A DNA stretch of 36,447 nt from Caballeronia glathei (GTDB lineage Bacteria > Pseudomonadota > Gammaproteobacteria > Burkholderiales > Burkholderiaceae). Where the stretch lies: the NCBI RefSeq assembly GCF_000698595.1, contig NZ_JFHC01000074.1:1-36447 (forward strand), given 5' to 3'. Below are positions 17,132 to 26,483 of the stretch, one piece after another. A program made the position numbers and the translations under genes. Numbering within the stretch: position 1 is the first letter of the stretch; the number at the start of each line of letters is the position of its first letter. Under the pieces are notes generated by a model. That model searched no databases, was not told the DNA's origin, and was given only the letters and a program-made list of their open reading frames with translations.

Positions 17132-17164
17132 ACTATTCGTAATTGGTTTTACTATTCGTAATTG
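17132..17164 (+). promoter_or_regulatory. Two 14-bp direct repeats upstream of hmgA
   Basis: ACTATTCGTAATTG occurs perfectly at 17132-17145 and 17151-17164, a 19-bp period, in an AT-rich stretch about 80 bp before hmgA. Each unit includes the near-palindrome ATTCGTAAT. This is the expected look of a pair of operators bound on nearly the same DNA face. The cognate regulator is not in the immediate neighbourhood. Confidence 0.6.
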
Positions 17165-17241
17165 ATCGACCCGTCTCAAAATGCGCCGCGCGGCTGCGGC
17201 GGGTGACGGACGCCACCGGAATTCAATCAAGGGAAAACGCC

Positions 17242-18579
17242 ATGCCAGCGTTCGAGACTCACACGGACACGAACGTCCACTACCAGTCGGGCTTCGCCAA
17301 CGACTTCGCCACCGAGGCGCTGCCCGGCGCGCTGCCGATCGGCCGCAATTCGCCGCAGCGCGCGCCGTACGGCCTTTACGCCGAGCAGTTGTCGGGCACC
17401 GCGTTCACGGCGCCGCGCAGCCACAACCGGCGCTCGTGGCTCTACCGGATCCGCCCGGCCGCCGTGCATCTGCCGTTCACGCAGGTGAGCGGCGACAGGC
17501 TGCGCGCAAAGCTCGTCGCGAACTTCGCCGAGGTGCCGCCCACGCCGCCCAACCAGCTTCGCTGGGACCCGCTGCCGATGCCCGCCGCACCGACCGACTT
17601 CATCGACGGCTGGGTGACGATGGCGGGCAACGGCGCGGCCGAATCGATGACCGGCTGCGCGATTCACCTGTACGCCGCGAACCGCCCGATGAAGGACCGC
17701 TTTTTCTACAGCGCCGACGGTGAACTGCTGATCGTCCCGCAGGAAGGGCGCCTCGCGATCGCGACCGAAATGGGCCGGCTGGACGTCGAGCCGTTCGAGA
17801 TCGCGGTCATTCCGCGCGGCGTGCGCTTCAGCGTGACGCTGCCCGACGCAAGCGCCCGCGGGTACATCTGCGAGAACTTCGGCGCCTTGCTGCAACTGCC
17901 CGACTTGGGCCCGATCGGCTCGAACGGCCTTGCCAACCCGCGCGACTTCCTCACGCCGCACGCCGCCTACGAGGACCGCGAGGGCGACTTCGAGCTCGTC
18001 GCGAAGATGAACGGCGTGCTGTGGCGCGCGGACATCGGCCATTCGCCGCTCGACGTGGTCGCGTGGCACGGCAACTACGCGCCCTACAAGTACGACCTGC
18101 GCCACTTCAACACGATCGGCTCGATCAGCTTCGACCATCCCGATCCGTCGATCTTCCTCGTGCTGCAGGCGCCGAGCGACACGCCGGGCGTCGACACGAT
18201 CGACTTCGTGATCTTCCCGCCGCGCTGGCTCGCCGCCGAGGACACGTTCCGCCCGCCCTGGTTCCACCGCAACGTGGCGAGCGAGTTCATGGGGCTCGTG
18301 CACGGCGCCTACGACGCGAAGGCCGAAGGCTTCGTGCCGGGCGGCTCGAGCCTGCACAACTGCATGTCGGGCCACGGTCCGGATGCGGGCACGTTCGAGA
18401 AGGCGTCGAACATCGATACGTCGAAGCCCGCGAAAGTCGGCGACACCATGGCGTTCATGTTCGAAACCCGCACGCTGATCAAGCCGACGCAGTACGCGCT
18501 CGACACCGCGCAACTGCAGGCGCATTACTACGAGTGCTGGCAAGGGCTCACCAAACATTTCAATCCGGAGCAACGATGA
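17242..18579 (+). CDS. hmgA: Homogentisate 1,2-dioxygenase
   Basis: This 445-residue iron enzyme opens the ring of homogentisate to maleylacetoacetate in phenylalanine and tyrosine breakdown. The iron ligands are readable as His342 and Glu348 (FHRNVASEFMG) and His378 (GHGPD), with the catalytic His372 in SLHNCMS; these have the same spacing as in the human enzyme. YQSGFANDFATEALPGALP at the N-terminus is also typical. I use the ATG at 17242 with AAGGGA upstream; upstream sequence in frame is not conserved. It overlaps fahA by 4 bp. A pair of direct repeats upstream is a candidate operator. Confidence 0.95.
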   Translation: MPAFETHTDTNVHYQSGFANDFATEALPGALPIGRNSPQRAPYGLYAEQLSGTAFTAPRSHNRRSWLYRIRPAAVHLPFTQVSGDRLRAKLVANFAEVPPTPPNQLRWDPLPMPAAPTDFIDGWVTMAGNGAAESMTGCAIHLYAANRPMKDRFFYSADGELLIVPQEGRLAIATEMGRLDVEPFEIAVIPRGVRFSVTLPDASARGYICENFGALLQLPDLGPIGSNGLANPRDFLTPHAAYEDREGDFELVAKMNGVLWRADIGHSPLDVVAWHGNYAPYKYDLRHFNTIGSISFDHPDPSIFLVLQAPSDTPGVDTIDFVIFPPRWLAAEDTFRPPWFHRNVASEFMGLVHGAYDAKAEGFVPGGSSLHNCMSGHGPDAGTFEKASNIDTSKPAKVGDTMAFMFETRTLIKPTQYALDTAQLQAHYYECWQGLTKHFNPEQR

Positions 18580-19901
18580 GCACGCCCGCAACCCTTCAGG
18601 CCACCCTGAACCCCGCGCTGAAAAGCTGGATCGAATCGGCCAACGACCCGGCCTGCGACTTTCCGATCCAGAACCTGCCGTTCGGCATCTTCAGCAACGC
18701 TGTCAACCCGGCCCCGCGCGCGGGCGTGGCGATCGGCGAATGGATCGTCGATCTGGCGGTTCTCGCGCAGGCGGGACTGCTCACCTGCGGCAACGATGAA
18801 GGCGGCGGCAACGTCTTCGCCAAGCCGCGCCTGAACGATTTCATCGCGCTCGGCCGCGACGCGTGGCGCAGCGTGCGCATCGCGCTCTGCGGCCTGCTCG
18901 CGCGCGACACCGCGACGCTGCGCGACGACGCGGCGCTGCGTCAGCGCGCGCTCGTGCCGCAATCGGACGCGACGCTGCATCTGCCGGTCGATATTCCCGG
19001 CTACACGGATTTCTATTCGTCGAAGGAGCACGCGACCAACGTCGGCTGCATGTTCCGCGACCCGAAGAACGCGCTCCTGCCGAACTGGTCGGAGATGCCG
19101 ATCGGCTACAACGGGCGGGCGTCGTCGGTGGTCGTGAGCGGCACGCCGGTGCGCCGTCCGAACGGCCAGATCAAGCTGCCGAACGAAGAGCGGCCGGTTT
19201 TCAGCGCGTGCCGCAAGCTGGATATCGAACTGGAGATGGGTTTCATCGTCGGCGCGGGCAACCGGCTCGGCGAGCCGGTCGCGTGCAATGACGCCGAGTC
19301 GCATATCTTCGGCATGGTGCTGCTCAACGACTGGAGCGCGCGCGACATCCAGCAGTGGGAATACGTGCCGCTCGGGCCGTTCAACGCGAAGACGTTCGCG
19401 ACCACGATTTCGCCGTGGATCGTCACCCTCGACGCGCTCGAACCGTTTCGCACCGCGACGCCCGCGCAGGACCCGCAGCCGCTCGCGTATCTGCGCCACG
19501 AAGGCGATCATGCGTTCGACATCGAACTCGAAGTGACGCTGCGCCCCGAAGGCGCGGCGACGGCCACGAAAATCTCGCGGACCAACTTCAGACTGATGTA
19601 CTGGTCGATGGCGCAGCAGCTCGCGCACCACACGGTGGCGGGGTGCAATACGCGCGTCGGCGACCTGATGGGTTCGGGCACGATCAGCGGACCGACGCCC
19701 GATTCGTGCGGCAGCCTGCTGGAGAGTACCTGGAACGGCCAGCGGCCCATCACGCTCGCGACGGGCGGCGAACGCACGTTCATCGAGGACGGCGACGAGC
19801 TGACGCTCACCGGCTGGTGCCAGGGCGACGGCTATCGGGTGGGTTTCGGGGCGTGCGCCGGGCAGATCCTGGCGGCGCGCGCCGTTGCTTCGGCGGGCTG
19901 A
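18576..19901 (+). CDS. fahA: Fumarylacetoacetase
   Basis: This 441-residue enzyme hydrolyses fumarylacetoacetate to fumarate and acetoacetate, the last step of the homogentisate route. The metal and catalytic residues fall in the right places: Asp145 and His152 in YTDFYSSKEHATNVG, Glu218 and Glu220 in DIELEMGF, and Asp252 in LLNDWSARD. The ATG overlaps the hmgA stop (ATGA), so the two are translationally coupled. A maleylacetoacetate isomerase gene, needed between the two steps, is not in this window. The gene converges with an MFS transporter across a 133-bp GC-rich gap. Confidence 0.95.
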   Translation: MSTPATLQATLNPALKSWIESANDPACDFPIQNLPFGIFSNAVNPAPRAGVAIGEWIVDLAVLAQAGLLTCGNDEGGGNVFAKPRLNDFIALGRDAWRSVRIALCGLLARDTATLRDDAALRQRALVPQSDATLHLPVDIPGYTDFYSSKEHATNVGCMFRDPKNALLPNWSEMPIGYNGRASSVVVSGTPVRRPNGQIKLPNEERPVFSACRKLDIELEMGFIVGAGNRLGEPVACNDAESHIFGMVLLNDWSARDIQQWEYVPLGPFNAKTFATTISPWIVTLDALEPFRTATPAQDPQPLAYLRHEGDHAFDIELEVTLRPEGAATATKISRTNFRLMYWSMAQQLAHHTVAGCNTRVGDLMGSGTISGPTPDSCGSLLESTWNGQRPITLATGGERTFIEDGDELTLTGWCQGDGYRVGFGACAGQILAARAVASAG

Positions 19902-20034
19902 ACCGGCGAGCCGGACCGAACTCGGCCCGCCCGCGCGAACCGGGTTCGGGAACGGGCCCTTCCGCGCGCAGGCCGTCAGACGGTTGCCGCGGCGGGTGCA
20001 AACCCTTTCGCGCAGGCCCCTTCCGCGCGGGGCG

Positions 20035-21207
20035 TCAGGCCGCCGATCCGGCGCGCTGCCTGCGCGCCTCCCAGCCCGCCGCGAGCAGGAACGCGGCGGC
20101 GCTGGCGAGCAGCACCGCGATCAGCGCGTTCGGGCCGCTCTGGCGCATGAGCGCGCCCGCGATCACCGGCCCGCCGAAACTCGCCACACTCCACGAAGCC
20201 CCGACGAGCGACGTCGCCGACACCAGCGCCGCGCCGCGAAAACGCTCGCCGCACGCAACGAGCGACAGCGTGTAGATGCTGCCCGCGGCGGCGCCGAGCA
20301 CGTAGAGGAGCGGCCAGCAGACCCACGGCCGCGACGCGGCCCACGGCAAGAGCGGCAGCAGCGCCACGACCACCACCGCCGCGACGATATGCACGCGCAT
20401 GCGCCCGAAGCGGTCGGCAAGCCAGCCGATCGGGAACTGCATCGTGGTGTCGCCGAGGAGAAGCACGGAGGCGAACAGCACGGCCACCTCGGCCGACACC
20501 CCGTGCGACATCGCGAAGAGCGGCATCAGCGAGAGCGCGAGCGTGTCGAAGAGCGCGAAGAAGCCGGTGCCGATCACGATCGCCGGCATCTGCGGCAGCA
20601 CGTGACGCCAGCCGGAAGATGCTTCGTGCGGCGCCTGCTCATCCGGGCCGTGCAGCGGAGGCGCGCCGCGGATGAGCATGAGCACGGGTAGCGCGAACAG
20701 GAAGATCGCGCCGGTGAGCGCGAAGCGGCTCGCCTGCCAGCCGCCGATGAAACTCACCAGCACCGGTCCCGCCATCTGGAAAAGCGTGAAATTGGTCGCG
20801 TAGATCGCGACGACGCGCCCGCGCGTCGAATCGTCGGCGAGCTGCGTGACCCACGCCTCGCCGATCGTGAAAAGCAGCATCAGCGCTGCGCCGCACAGTG
20901 CGCGCAGCGCCGCCCAGACCCACAGGTTCACCGTGAACTGCATCAGCACGGTCGCGCCCGCCACCATGATCACGGTCGCGACGATCGTCTCGCGGGCGCC
21001 GAACTGCCCCGCGATGCGGCTCGCGAACGGCACGACGGCGAGCCCGCCGCCCGCCTGCATCGCGGTCATCAGGCCGACGACATCGGTCCCGTAGCCCGCC
21101 TGCGTCAGCGCGAGCGCGGTGAGGGGAAGCGTCGCGCCGAGGCCGAGCCCGACCACCGCGACGCTCAGGATCAGCGCGAGAAAGTCACGCGAGAGAATGC
21201 GTTTCAT
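20035..21207 (-). CDS. MFS transporter, YcaD-like
   Basis: This 390-residue protein has about twelve membrane helices. GWLADRFGRMRVHI (near residue 270) is the repeated MFS cytoplasmic loop signature of the second half. The pattern GATLPLTALALTQAGYGTDVVGLMTAMQAGGG resembles the YcaD group of uncharacterised transporters. Substrate is unknown. I use the ATG at 21207 (MKRILSRDFLAL), 25 bp after the stop of the upstream MFS gene on the same strand; the ribosome site is weak, so an upstream start is possible. The two MFS genes may form an operon. Confidence 0.8.
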   Translation of the reverse strand: MKRILSRDFLALILSVAVVGLGLGATLPLTALALTQAGYGTDVVGLMTAMQAGGGLAVVPFASRIAGQFGARETIVATVIMVAGATVLMQFTVNLWVWAALRALCGAALMLLFTIGEAWVTQLADDSTRGRVVAIYATNFTLFQMAGPVLVSFIGGWQASRFALTGAIFLFALPVLMLIRGAPPLHGPDEQAPHEASSGWRHVLPQMPAIVIGTGFFALFDTLALSLMPLFAMSHGVSAEVAVLFASVLLLGDTTMQFPIGWLADRFGRMRVHIVAAVVVVALLPLLPWAASRPWVCWPLLYVLGAAAGSIYTLSLVACGERFRGAALVSATSLVGASWSVASFGGPVIAGALMRQSGPNALIAVLLASAAAFLLAAGWEARRQRAGSAA

Positions 21208-21232
21208 CGACAGCCAGGGGCACGTTGCCGTG

Positions 21233-22405
21233 TCAGGCAGCTTGCCCGATCGCGAGGCGCCTTGCACGCCGGTCGAGCGACGCCGAGAGCAGCGTGAGCC
21301 CGAAAGCGCCGCACGCCATCAGCACGCCGACCCACGGCAGTGACGTGAGCGGCATGCCCGCGCCGATCGCCATGCCGCCGAGCCACGCGCCCGTCGCATT
21401 GCCGAGGTTGAACGCGCCCTGATTGAGCGTCGAGGCGAGGTTCGGGGCGTCGCTCGCGCGGTCGACGATCAGGATCTGCAGCGGCGGCACGATCGCGAAC
21501 GCGAGCACGCCCCACAGGAAGATCGTGACCAGCGCGGGAATGGCGGCGTGCATCGTCGTCGAGAAAATGGTCAGGATCACGACGATCGCGAGCAGGAACG
21601 ACAGCAGGGAGCGCAGCAGCTTCCAGTCGGCGAGCTTGCCGCCGAGCGTGCTGCCCACCGTCAGCCCGAGGCCGAACAGCAGCAGCACGAGCGTGACCGC
21701 GTGCGGCGAGAAGCCGGTGACGTCCTCGAGGATCGGCGTGATGTAGGTGAACACCGAGAAGAGGCTCGCCGACGCCAGCACGCTGATGCCGAGCACCATC
21801 AGCACCTGCGGGTTCTTCAGCACGTTGAATTCGCGCAGGATGCTCGTGTCGCGCATTTCGATGTGCTTCGGCAGGCAAAGCGCGAGCGCGCCGGCTGCGG
21901 CGAGGCCGATCAGCGTGACGACCCAGAAGGTCGCGCGCCAGCCCGCCGCCTGGCCGAGCGCCGTGCCGAGCGGCACGCCCAGCACGTTCGCGAGGGTGAG
22001 GCCCGTGAACATCAGCGCGATGGCCTGCGCGCGGCGGTTCGGCGCGACGAGGTCGGCGGCGACCACAGAGCCGATGCCGAAGAACGCGCCGTGGCAGAAC
22101 GCCGTCACGATGCGCGCGCCCATCAGGATCCAGTAGCCCGGCGCGATCGCGCACAGCAGGTTGCCCACGATGAACACGCCGATCAGGCTCATCAGCGCCT
22201 TCTTGCGCGGCATCTTCGCGGTCACGACGGCGAGGATCGGCGCGCCCACCGTCACGCCGAGCGCATAGCCGGAGACGAGCATGCCGGCGGCCGGAATCGA
22301 CACGGCGAGATCGCGCGCAACGTTGGGCAGAAGGCCCATGATGACGAATTCGGTCGTGCCGATGCCGAACGCGGCAATGGCGAGAGCGAGAAGGGGCAAA
22401 GGCAT
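21233..22405 (-). CDS. MFS transporter, DHA1 family (YdhP/SotB-like efflux)
   Basis: This 390-residue protein has about twelve membrane helices and begins with MPLPLLALAIAAFGIGTTEFVIMGLLPNVARDL-type sequence (the GTTEFVIMGLLP core is a hallmark of the DHA1 arabinose/drug efflux group that includes YdhP, SotB and AraJ). TAKMPRKKALM (about 69-79) is the loop between helices 2 and 3. It probably exports sugars or small drugs in exchange for protons; the actual substrate is unknown. Upstream in-frame sequence is arginine-rich and not membrane-like, so the ATG at 22405 is preferred. Confidence 0.85.
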   Translation of the reverse strand: MPLPLLALAIAAFGIGTTEFVIMGLLPNVARDLAVSIPAAGMLVSGYALGVTVGAPILAVVTAKMPRKKALMSLIGVFIVGNLLCAIAPGYWILMGARIVTAFCHGAFFGIGSVVAADLVAPNRRAQAIALMFTGLTLANVLGVPLGTALGQAAGWRATFWVVTLIGLAAAGALALCLPKHIEMRDTSILREFNVLKNPQVLMVLGISVLASASLFSVFTYITPILEDVTGFSPHAVTLVLLLFGLGLTVGSTLGGKLADWKLLRSLLSFLLAIVVILTIFSTTMHAAIPALVTIFLWGVLAFAIVPPLQILIVDRASDAPNLASTLNQGAFNLGNATGAWLGGMAIGAGMPLTSLPWVGVLMACGAFGLTLLSASLDRRARRLAIGQAA

Positions 22406-22769
22406 GGCGGGAGCGGACGCGGCGCGCAAGTCTCGTCGCGACGCGCGTTTTCGGAGTGAACGACGCAGGCGTGAAGCGACAGGTGAAGCGCCGGATTGTA
22501 CCGAAGCGTGCCTGCTCGTGCTGGTGAAAACCCTAATACGGCCCGCTCGCGCGCGGGCGTTTATTTTTTTGAAAGGCTGGACGGCGCACGACTCTTGCAT
22601 GCGATCCGTCCGATGTGAACGGATCTTTTAAATACCGGCCGGTGCATGCCGATTCGTTTCGCTTTGCGCCGTTGCCGGGGTGCAACGGGAAGTGTCGGGA
22701 AAGCGCCGCGTTGCGCCCCCGGCCGCCAGCCGCTATGGTCTGATCTTCATCCCACTCCTACGGACTCAC
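22406..22769. other. Intergenic region between the MFS gene and a small exported protein
   Basis: This 364-bp spacer has no credible gene. It holds the upstream region of the minus-strand MFS gene, with a possible -10 TACAAT on the minus strand near 22495-22500, and a strong plus-strand terminator at 22541-22570 that does not belong to any plus-strand coding gene. The stretch 22571-22769 should contain the promoter of the small exported protein. Confidence 0.6.
22541..22570 (+). terminator. Strong intrinsic terminator without an obvious gene
   Basis: GCCCGC (22541-22546) and GCGGGC (22553-22558) form a GC stem with a 6-base loop, followed at once by GTTTATTTTTTT. On the plus strand this is a textbook rho-independent terminator. 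The nearest plus-strand coding gene upstream is fahA, 2.6 kb away. A short RNA transcribed from 22406-22540 would explain it. Confidence 0.7.
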
Positions 22770-23207
22770 ATGACCCACCGCTGGCGATTCGTTCTGGCTG
22801 CAATCCTTGCCGTGCTCCAGGGCACGGCGCACGCGCAAAGCAGCGACAGCGGGCCGATCGCGACCGCGGGCGGATCGCTGCAGTTCGTGCGCGAGGGCGC
22901 CGCGTATGTCGCGCAGATCGATGAGCGCGCGTTCGACCGGCTCAACGCGTCCCGCCTGCAGCATTTCGACGACCTCTCGGGGCCGCGGGAAACCGTGGCG
23001 CGGATGCTGGTCGAGTCGAACGATGGCGTCGTGCTCTACGACTTTCGCAGGAATCCGCCTGCGCTCGAGCGCATCGGGCGGCGTCTCAAGCTCGTCGGCG
23101 TCTACTGGCAGAGCGACGAAGTGGTACTGAAAAGCACCGAGGGCTGGTACAAATATCAGCGCGGGACGCTGACGAAGCTGAAGTCGTCGAAGACGATCTA
23201 TCACTGA
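22770..23207 (+). CDS. Small exported protein of unknown function
   Basis: This 145-residue protein is not one I recognise. It begins with a clear signal peptide (MTHRWRFVLAAILAVLQGT, cleavage probably after AHA at 21-23), so it is likely periplasmic. The mature part is of mixed polarity and contains short alternating segments (FVREGAAYVAQIDERAFDRL, VVLYDFRRNPPALERIG, GWYKYQRGTLTKL) that suggest a small beta-rich domain. It has no cysteine in the mature part. An in-frame ATG at 22680 is possible but would place the signal peptide internally. It converges with pdeM, with only 13 bp between the stops. Confidence 0.65.
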   Translation: MTHRWRFVLAAILAVLQGTAHAQSSDSGPIATAGGSLQFVREGAAYVAQIDERAFDRLNASRLQHFDDLSGPRETVARMLVESNDGVVLYDFRRNPPALERIGRRLKLVGVYWQSDEVVLKSTEGWYKYQRGTLTKLKSSKTIYH

Positions 23208-23220
23208 CGCACACCCCTGC

Positions 23221-23883
23221 TCACGTCCTTACGCCGAACACCCGCTCGCCCGCGACGACATAGATCGCCTCGCCTCGCGCGCGCTCGTTCACCTCGAATC
23301 CGCCGGTGAAGCCGCCGAACGCGGGCAGCACCCCGGCGCGCGCGCCGAAGCGAAAGCACGGCAGGCGCGCCCGGTCGAGGCGCGTCGCGACGCGATAGAC
23401 CGGATGCTCATGCCCGGCGAGCGCGTAGGCGCCGTCGACCGTGCGCGGGTGATGGCAGAGCGCCCACGGCCCCATCGCGAACGGCTCCTTCACGATCTCG
23501 ACGCCGAACGCATCCGGCAACGCGCCCGCGTGCCGGTCGTGGTTCCCTTCGACCAGCACGAGCCGCAACGCCCGATGCCGCGCACGCCACGCCGACAGGG
23601 CGTCGAGCGTCTCCTGCGCGTGAGACTCGCGGGCATGCAGCAGATCCCCGAGAAACACGATCGACGCCGGCCGGTGCGTTTTCACGAGCGCATCGAGCCG
23701 CGCGAGGCTCTCGCCCGTCGTGCCTGCGGGCACCGGAATGCCGCGCGCGCGGAACACGGCGTCCTTGCCGAAATGCGCATCGGCGATGAAGAGCGCGCAG
23801 AGCTGCGGATCGAACGCCGCGCGCCCGGCCGAAAGCAGCAGCGCGTGGCCGGCGACATCGACGGTGAGCGTGCCGGCCGTCAT
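23221..23883 (-). CDS. pdeM: Ligase-associated DNA repair metallophosphoesterase (PdeM/MPE)
   Basis: This 220-residue binuclear metallophosphoesterase has all family motifs: Asp35 and His37 (IADAHFG), Gly-Asp 79-80 (VFLGDLLH), GNHD at 113-116, His144 (CHHP), and GHEH at 157-160. The group was studied in Pseudomonas putida as MPE, a manganese-dependent endonuclease in the Lhr-ligase-exonuclease cluster, and is annotated as the ligase-associated damage-response endonuclease PdeM. The ATG overlaps the helicase stop by 4 bp and is the last gene of the four-gene cassette. Confidence 0.9.
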   Translation of the reverse strand: MTAGTLTVDVAGHALLLSAGRAAFDPQLCALFIADAHFGKDAVFRARGIPVPAGTTGESLARLDALVKTHRPASIVFLGDLLHARESHAQETLDALSAWRARHRALRLVLVEGNHDRHAGALPDAFGVEIVKEPFAMGPWALCHHPRTVDGAYALAGHEHPVYRVATRLDRARLPCFRFGARAGVLPAFGGFTGGFEVNERARGEAIYVVAGERVFGVRT

Positions 23884-26483
23884 GTCCGCGCCGCCTTTTC
23901 GAGGTCGGCGAGCATCCGCTCGACGCGGTCCGAGAGCTTCTCGGTGCTGACCTTTTCCCGCAGCCGCGCGACGATCAGCGGGAACGCGAAGGGCGTCGGC
24001 TTCTTCGGGTGCGTGAGCGCGAGGCGGCTCGCGCTCATCCGCCGAAGCGCGGCGCGCATGCGTTCGAGTTCGAGTTCCTGCAGCATGACTTCCTGTTCGG
24101 CCTGCGCGAGCAGCAGATTGCCGCTGTCGTGCTTGCGAAAGACTTCGTAGAAGAGCCCGCTCGACGCCTGCAACTGGCGCGCGCTTTTCTGCTGCCCCGG
24201 GTGTCCCTGGAAGACGAGCCCCGAGACCCGCGCGATCTCGCGAAACCGGCGCGCGGCGAGTTCCGACGCGTTGAGGCTCGCGAGGATGTCGTGCTCCAGA
24301 CGCTCTGCGGAGAAAAGCCCGTCTTCGATCAGCGTTTCCCAGTCGAAGGGCCGCGCCGACAGCAGCTCGAAGCCATAGTCGTTCATCGAGATGGAGAACG
24401 TGCCCGGCTGTTCGCGCGCCGCGCGCCAGCCGATCAGCGAGCCGAGGCCGATATGCGCCGTGCGTCCCGCGAACGGATAGCAGAAGAAGTGATGGCCTTC
24501 GCGCGAGCGGATCGACTCGGCGAGCAGCATGCCCGGCGCGGGCAGCGCGGACCATTGCGCCTGCAATTCGAGGAGCGGCCGCACGGCGCGCATTTCCGGC
24601 TCGTCGTAGATGCCGTCGTTCGCCCGCGCGAGCATCGCAAGCGTGGCATCCGCGAGTTCCGACGAGAGCGGCATGCGGCTGCCCGCCCATTGCGGCATCG
24701 CCCCGCGCGACGAACTCGCGCGCTTCACGTAGGCGGTCATGTCGCGCACTCGCACGAGTTCCAGCGCGCGGCCGCCGAACGTGAAGACGTCACCGGGTTT
24801 CAGGCGCGAGATGAACGATTCCTCCATCGCGCCGATGCGCCCGCCCGTCATGTAGGCCACGTTGATGGTCGCGTTCGCGACGATCGTGCCGACGTTGTTC
24901 CGGTGGCGTCGTGCCAGATCCTCGCGCGGCACGCGGTAGACGCCGTCGTCGCCGCGCAGCACGCGGTGGTAGTCCGGATACGCCGCAAGCGATGTGCCGC
25001 CGCGCTCCACGAACGCGAGCGCCCAGTCGAATTCCTGCTGCGTCAGGTCGCGGTACGCGCGAGTCGTGCGCACTTCGTCGAAGAGTTCGGGCGCCGTGAA
25101 GCCGCCGCCGATCGCAATCGTCACGAGGTGCTGCACGAGCACGTCGAGCGGCTTCCCGGGCATCTCGCGGCCCTCGATGCGGTTCTCCCCGACCGCGCAC
25201 CGCGCCGCCGACGCTTCGACGAGTTCGAGCGCGTGCGTCGGCACGAGCGTCACGCGCGAGGCCCGTCCGGGCGCGTGGCCCGAGCGTCCGGCGCGCTGCA
25301 TGAGGCGCGCGACGCCCTTGGGCGAGCCGATCTGGAAGACGCGCTCGACCGGCAGGAAATCGACGCCGAGATCGAGGCTCGACGTGCACACCACGGCTTT
25401 CAGCTGGCCGTTCTTCAGGCCGAGCTCGACCCATTCGCGCACTTCCTGGTCGAGCGAGCCGTGATGCAGCGCGATCAGTCCGGCCCAGTCGGGGCGCAGT
25501 TCGAGCAGCGCGCGATACCAGATCTCCGACTGCGAGCGCGTGTTCGTGAAGACGAGCGAGCTGCCCGCGCGCGCGATCTCGTCCGCGACCGGCCCGACCT
25601 GCCGCACGCCGAGATGCCCGCCCCACGGAAAGCGTTCGATGGTGTCGGGAATCAGCGTGTCGATGATCAGCGTTTTCGGCTGCACGCCGCGCACGGTCAC
25701 GCGCCGCGTGCGCACGGGTGCGAGCAGGGCATCGTGGGCGAGCGGCAGGTTGCCGAGCGTGGCGGAGAGGCCCCACACCTGCACGCCGGGGCGCCGGTGC
25801 GCTAGGCGGGCGAGGCGTGCGAGGTGCGCAATTGCGAGCTGCGTCTGCGTGCCGCGCTTGTTGCCGAGCAGCTCGTGCCATTCGTCGACGACGACGAGCC
25901 GCACATGCGCGAGCTCCTCGCCCGCATTGGCGCGCGTGAGCATCAGCGTGAGGCTCTCCGGCGTCGTGACGAGCGCCGACGGCATGCGGCGGTTCTGGCG
26001 CGCCCGTTCGGCCGACTGCGTGTCGCCGGTGCGCAGGCCGACGGTCCACGGCACGGCGAGCGCCGTCACGCTGTCCTGCAGTGCGCGGGCGGTGTCGGCG
26101 GCGAGGGCGCGCATCGGCGTGATCCAGAGCACCGTCAGCGGCGCAGGCAGCGTGCGCGGCTTCGAGCCGGCAAACGCCGCGAGCGCGCCGAGCCACACGG
26201 CCCACGTCTTGCCGGCGCCGGTCGTCGCGTGGAGAAGGCCGCTCGCACCATCCCCGATCTCGCGCCAGACTTCGCGCTGGAAGTCGAACGGTTCCCAGCC
26301 GCGTTCGGCGAACCAGTGCGCCACGCGCTCGTCGAACGGCCTGGCCGCCTGTGCCGCGTCCACGGCGAACGGCGCGGGCCGGAAGCGTTCGGCGGCGGCG
26401 TCGGCCTTCGCCTGCGCCGCGCGTGTCTTCGGCACGCGGCGCGGGCGTGGGGAGGGGCGCTTCGCGTCATCCGGCGCGTTCAT
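23880..26483 (-). CDS. lhr: Ligase-associated DEXH-box DNA helicase (Lhr-Core type)
   Basis: This 867-residue superfamily 2 helicase has Walker A TTGAGKT (87-93), a DEWH box at 200-203, SATLGN (motif III, about 235-240) and QRAGRSGHAPG (motif VI). Its length fits the Lhr-Core form that lacks the long C-terminal extension of E. coli Lhr. The first 45 residues are basic and low in complexity. The ATG at 26483 overlaps the ligase stop by 4 bp and the stop overlaps pdeM by 4 bp. In Pseudomonas this group is a 3'-to-5' single-strand DNA translocase preferring RNA:DNA hybrids; that activity is carried over here by family only. Role: repair together with the ligase, exonuclease and PdeM. Confidence 0.92.
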   Translation of the reverse strand: MNAPDDAKRPSPRPRRVPKTRAAQAKADAAAERFRPAPFAVDAAQAARPFDERVAHWFAERGWEPFDFQREVWREIGDGASGLLHATTGAGKTWAVWLGALAAFAGSKPRTLPAPLTVLWITPMRALAADTARALQDSVTALAVPWTVGLRTGDTQSAERARQNRRMPSALVTTPESLTLMLTRANAGEELAHVRLVVVDEWHELLGNKRGTQTQLAIAHLARLARLAHRRPGVQVWGLSATLGNLPLAHDALLAPVRTRRVTVRGVQPKTLIIDTLIPDTIERFPWGGHLGVRQVGPVADEIARAGSSLVFTNTRSQSEIWYRALLELRPDWAGLIALHHGSLDQEVREWVELGLKNGQLKAVVCTSSLDLGVDFLPVERVFQIGSPKGVARLMQRAGRSGHAPGRASRVTLVPTHALELVEASAARCAVGENRIEGREMPGKPLDVLVQHLVTIAIGGGFTAPELFDEVRTTRAYRDLTQQEFDWALAFVERGGTSLAAYPDYHRVLRGDDGVYRVPREDLARRHRNNVGTIVANATINVAYMTGGRIGAMEESFISRLKPGDVFTFGGRALELVRVRDMTAYVKRASSSRGAMPQWAGSRMPLSSELADATLAMLARANDGIYDEPEMRAVRPLLELQAQWSALPAPGMLLAESIRSREGHHFFCYPFAGRTAHIGLGSLIGWRAAREQPGTFSISMNDYGFELLSARPFDWETLIEDGLFSAERLEHDILASLNASELAARRFREIARVSGLVFQGHPGQQKSARQLQASSGLFYEVFRKHDSGNLLLAQAEQEVMLQELELERMRAALRRMSASRLALTHPKKPTPFAFPLIVARLREKVSTEKLSDRVERMLADLEKAART

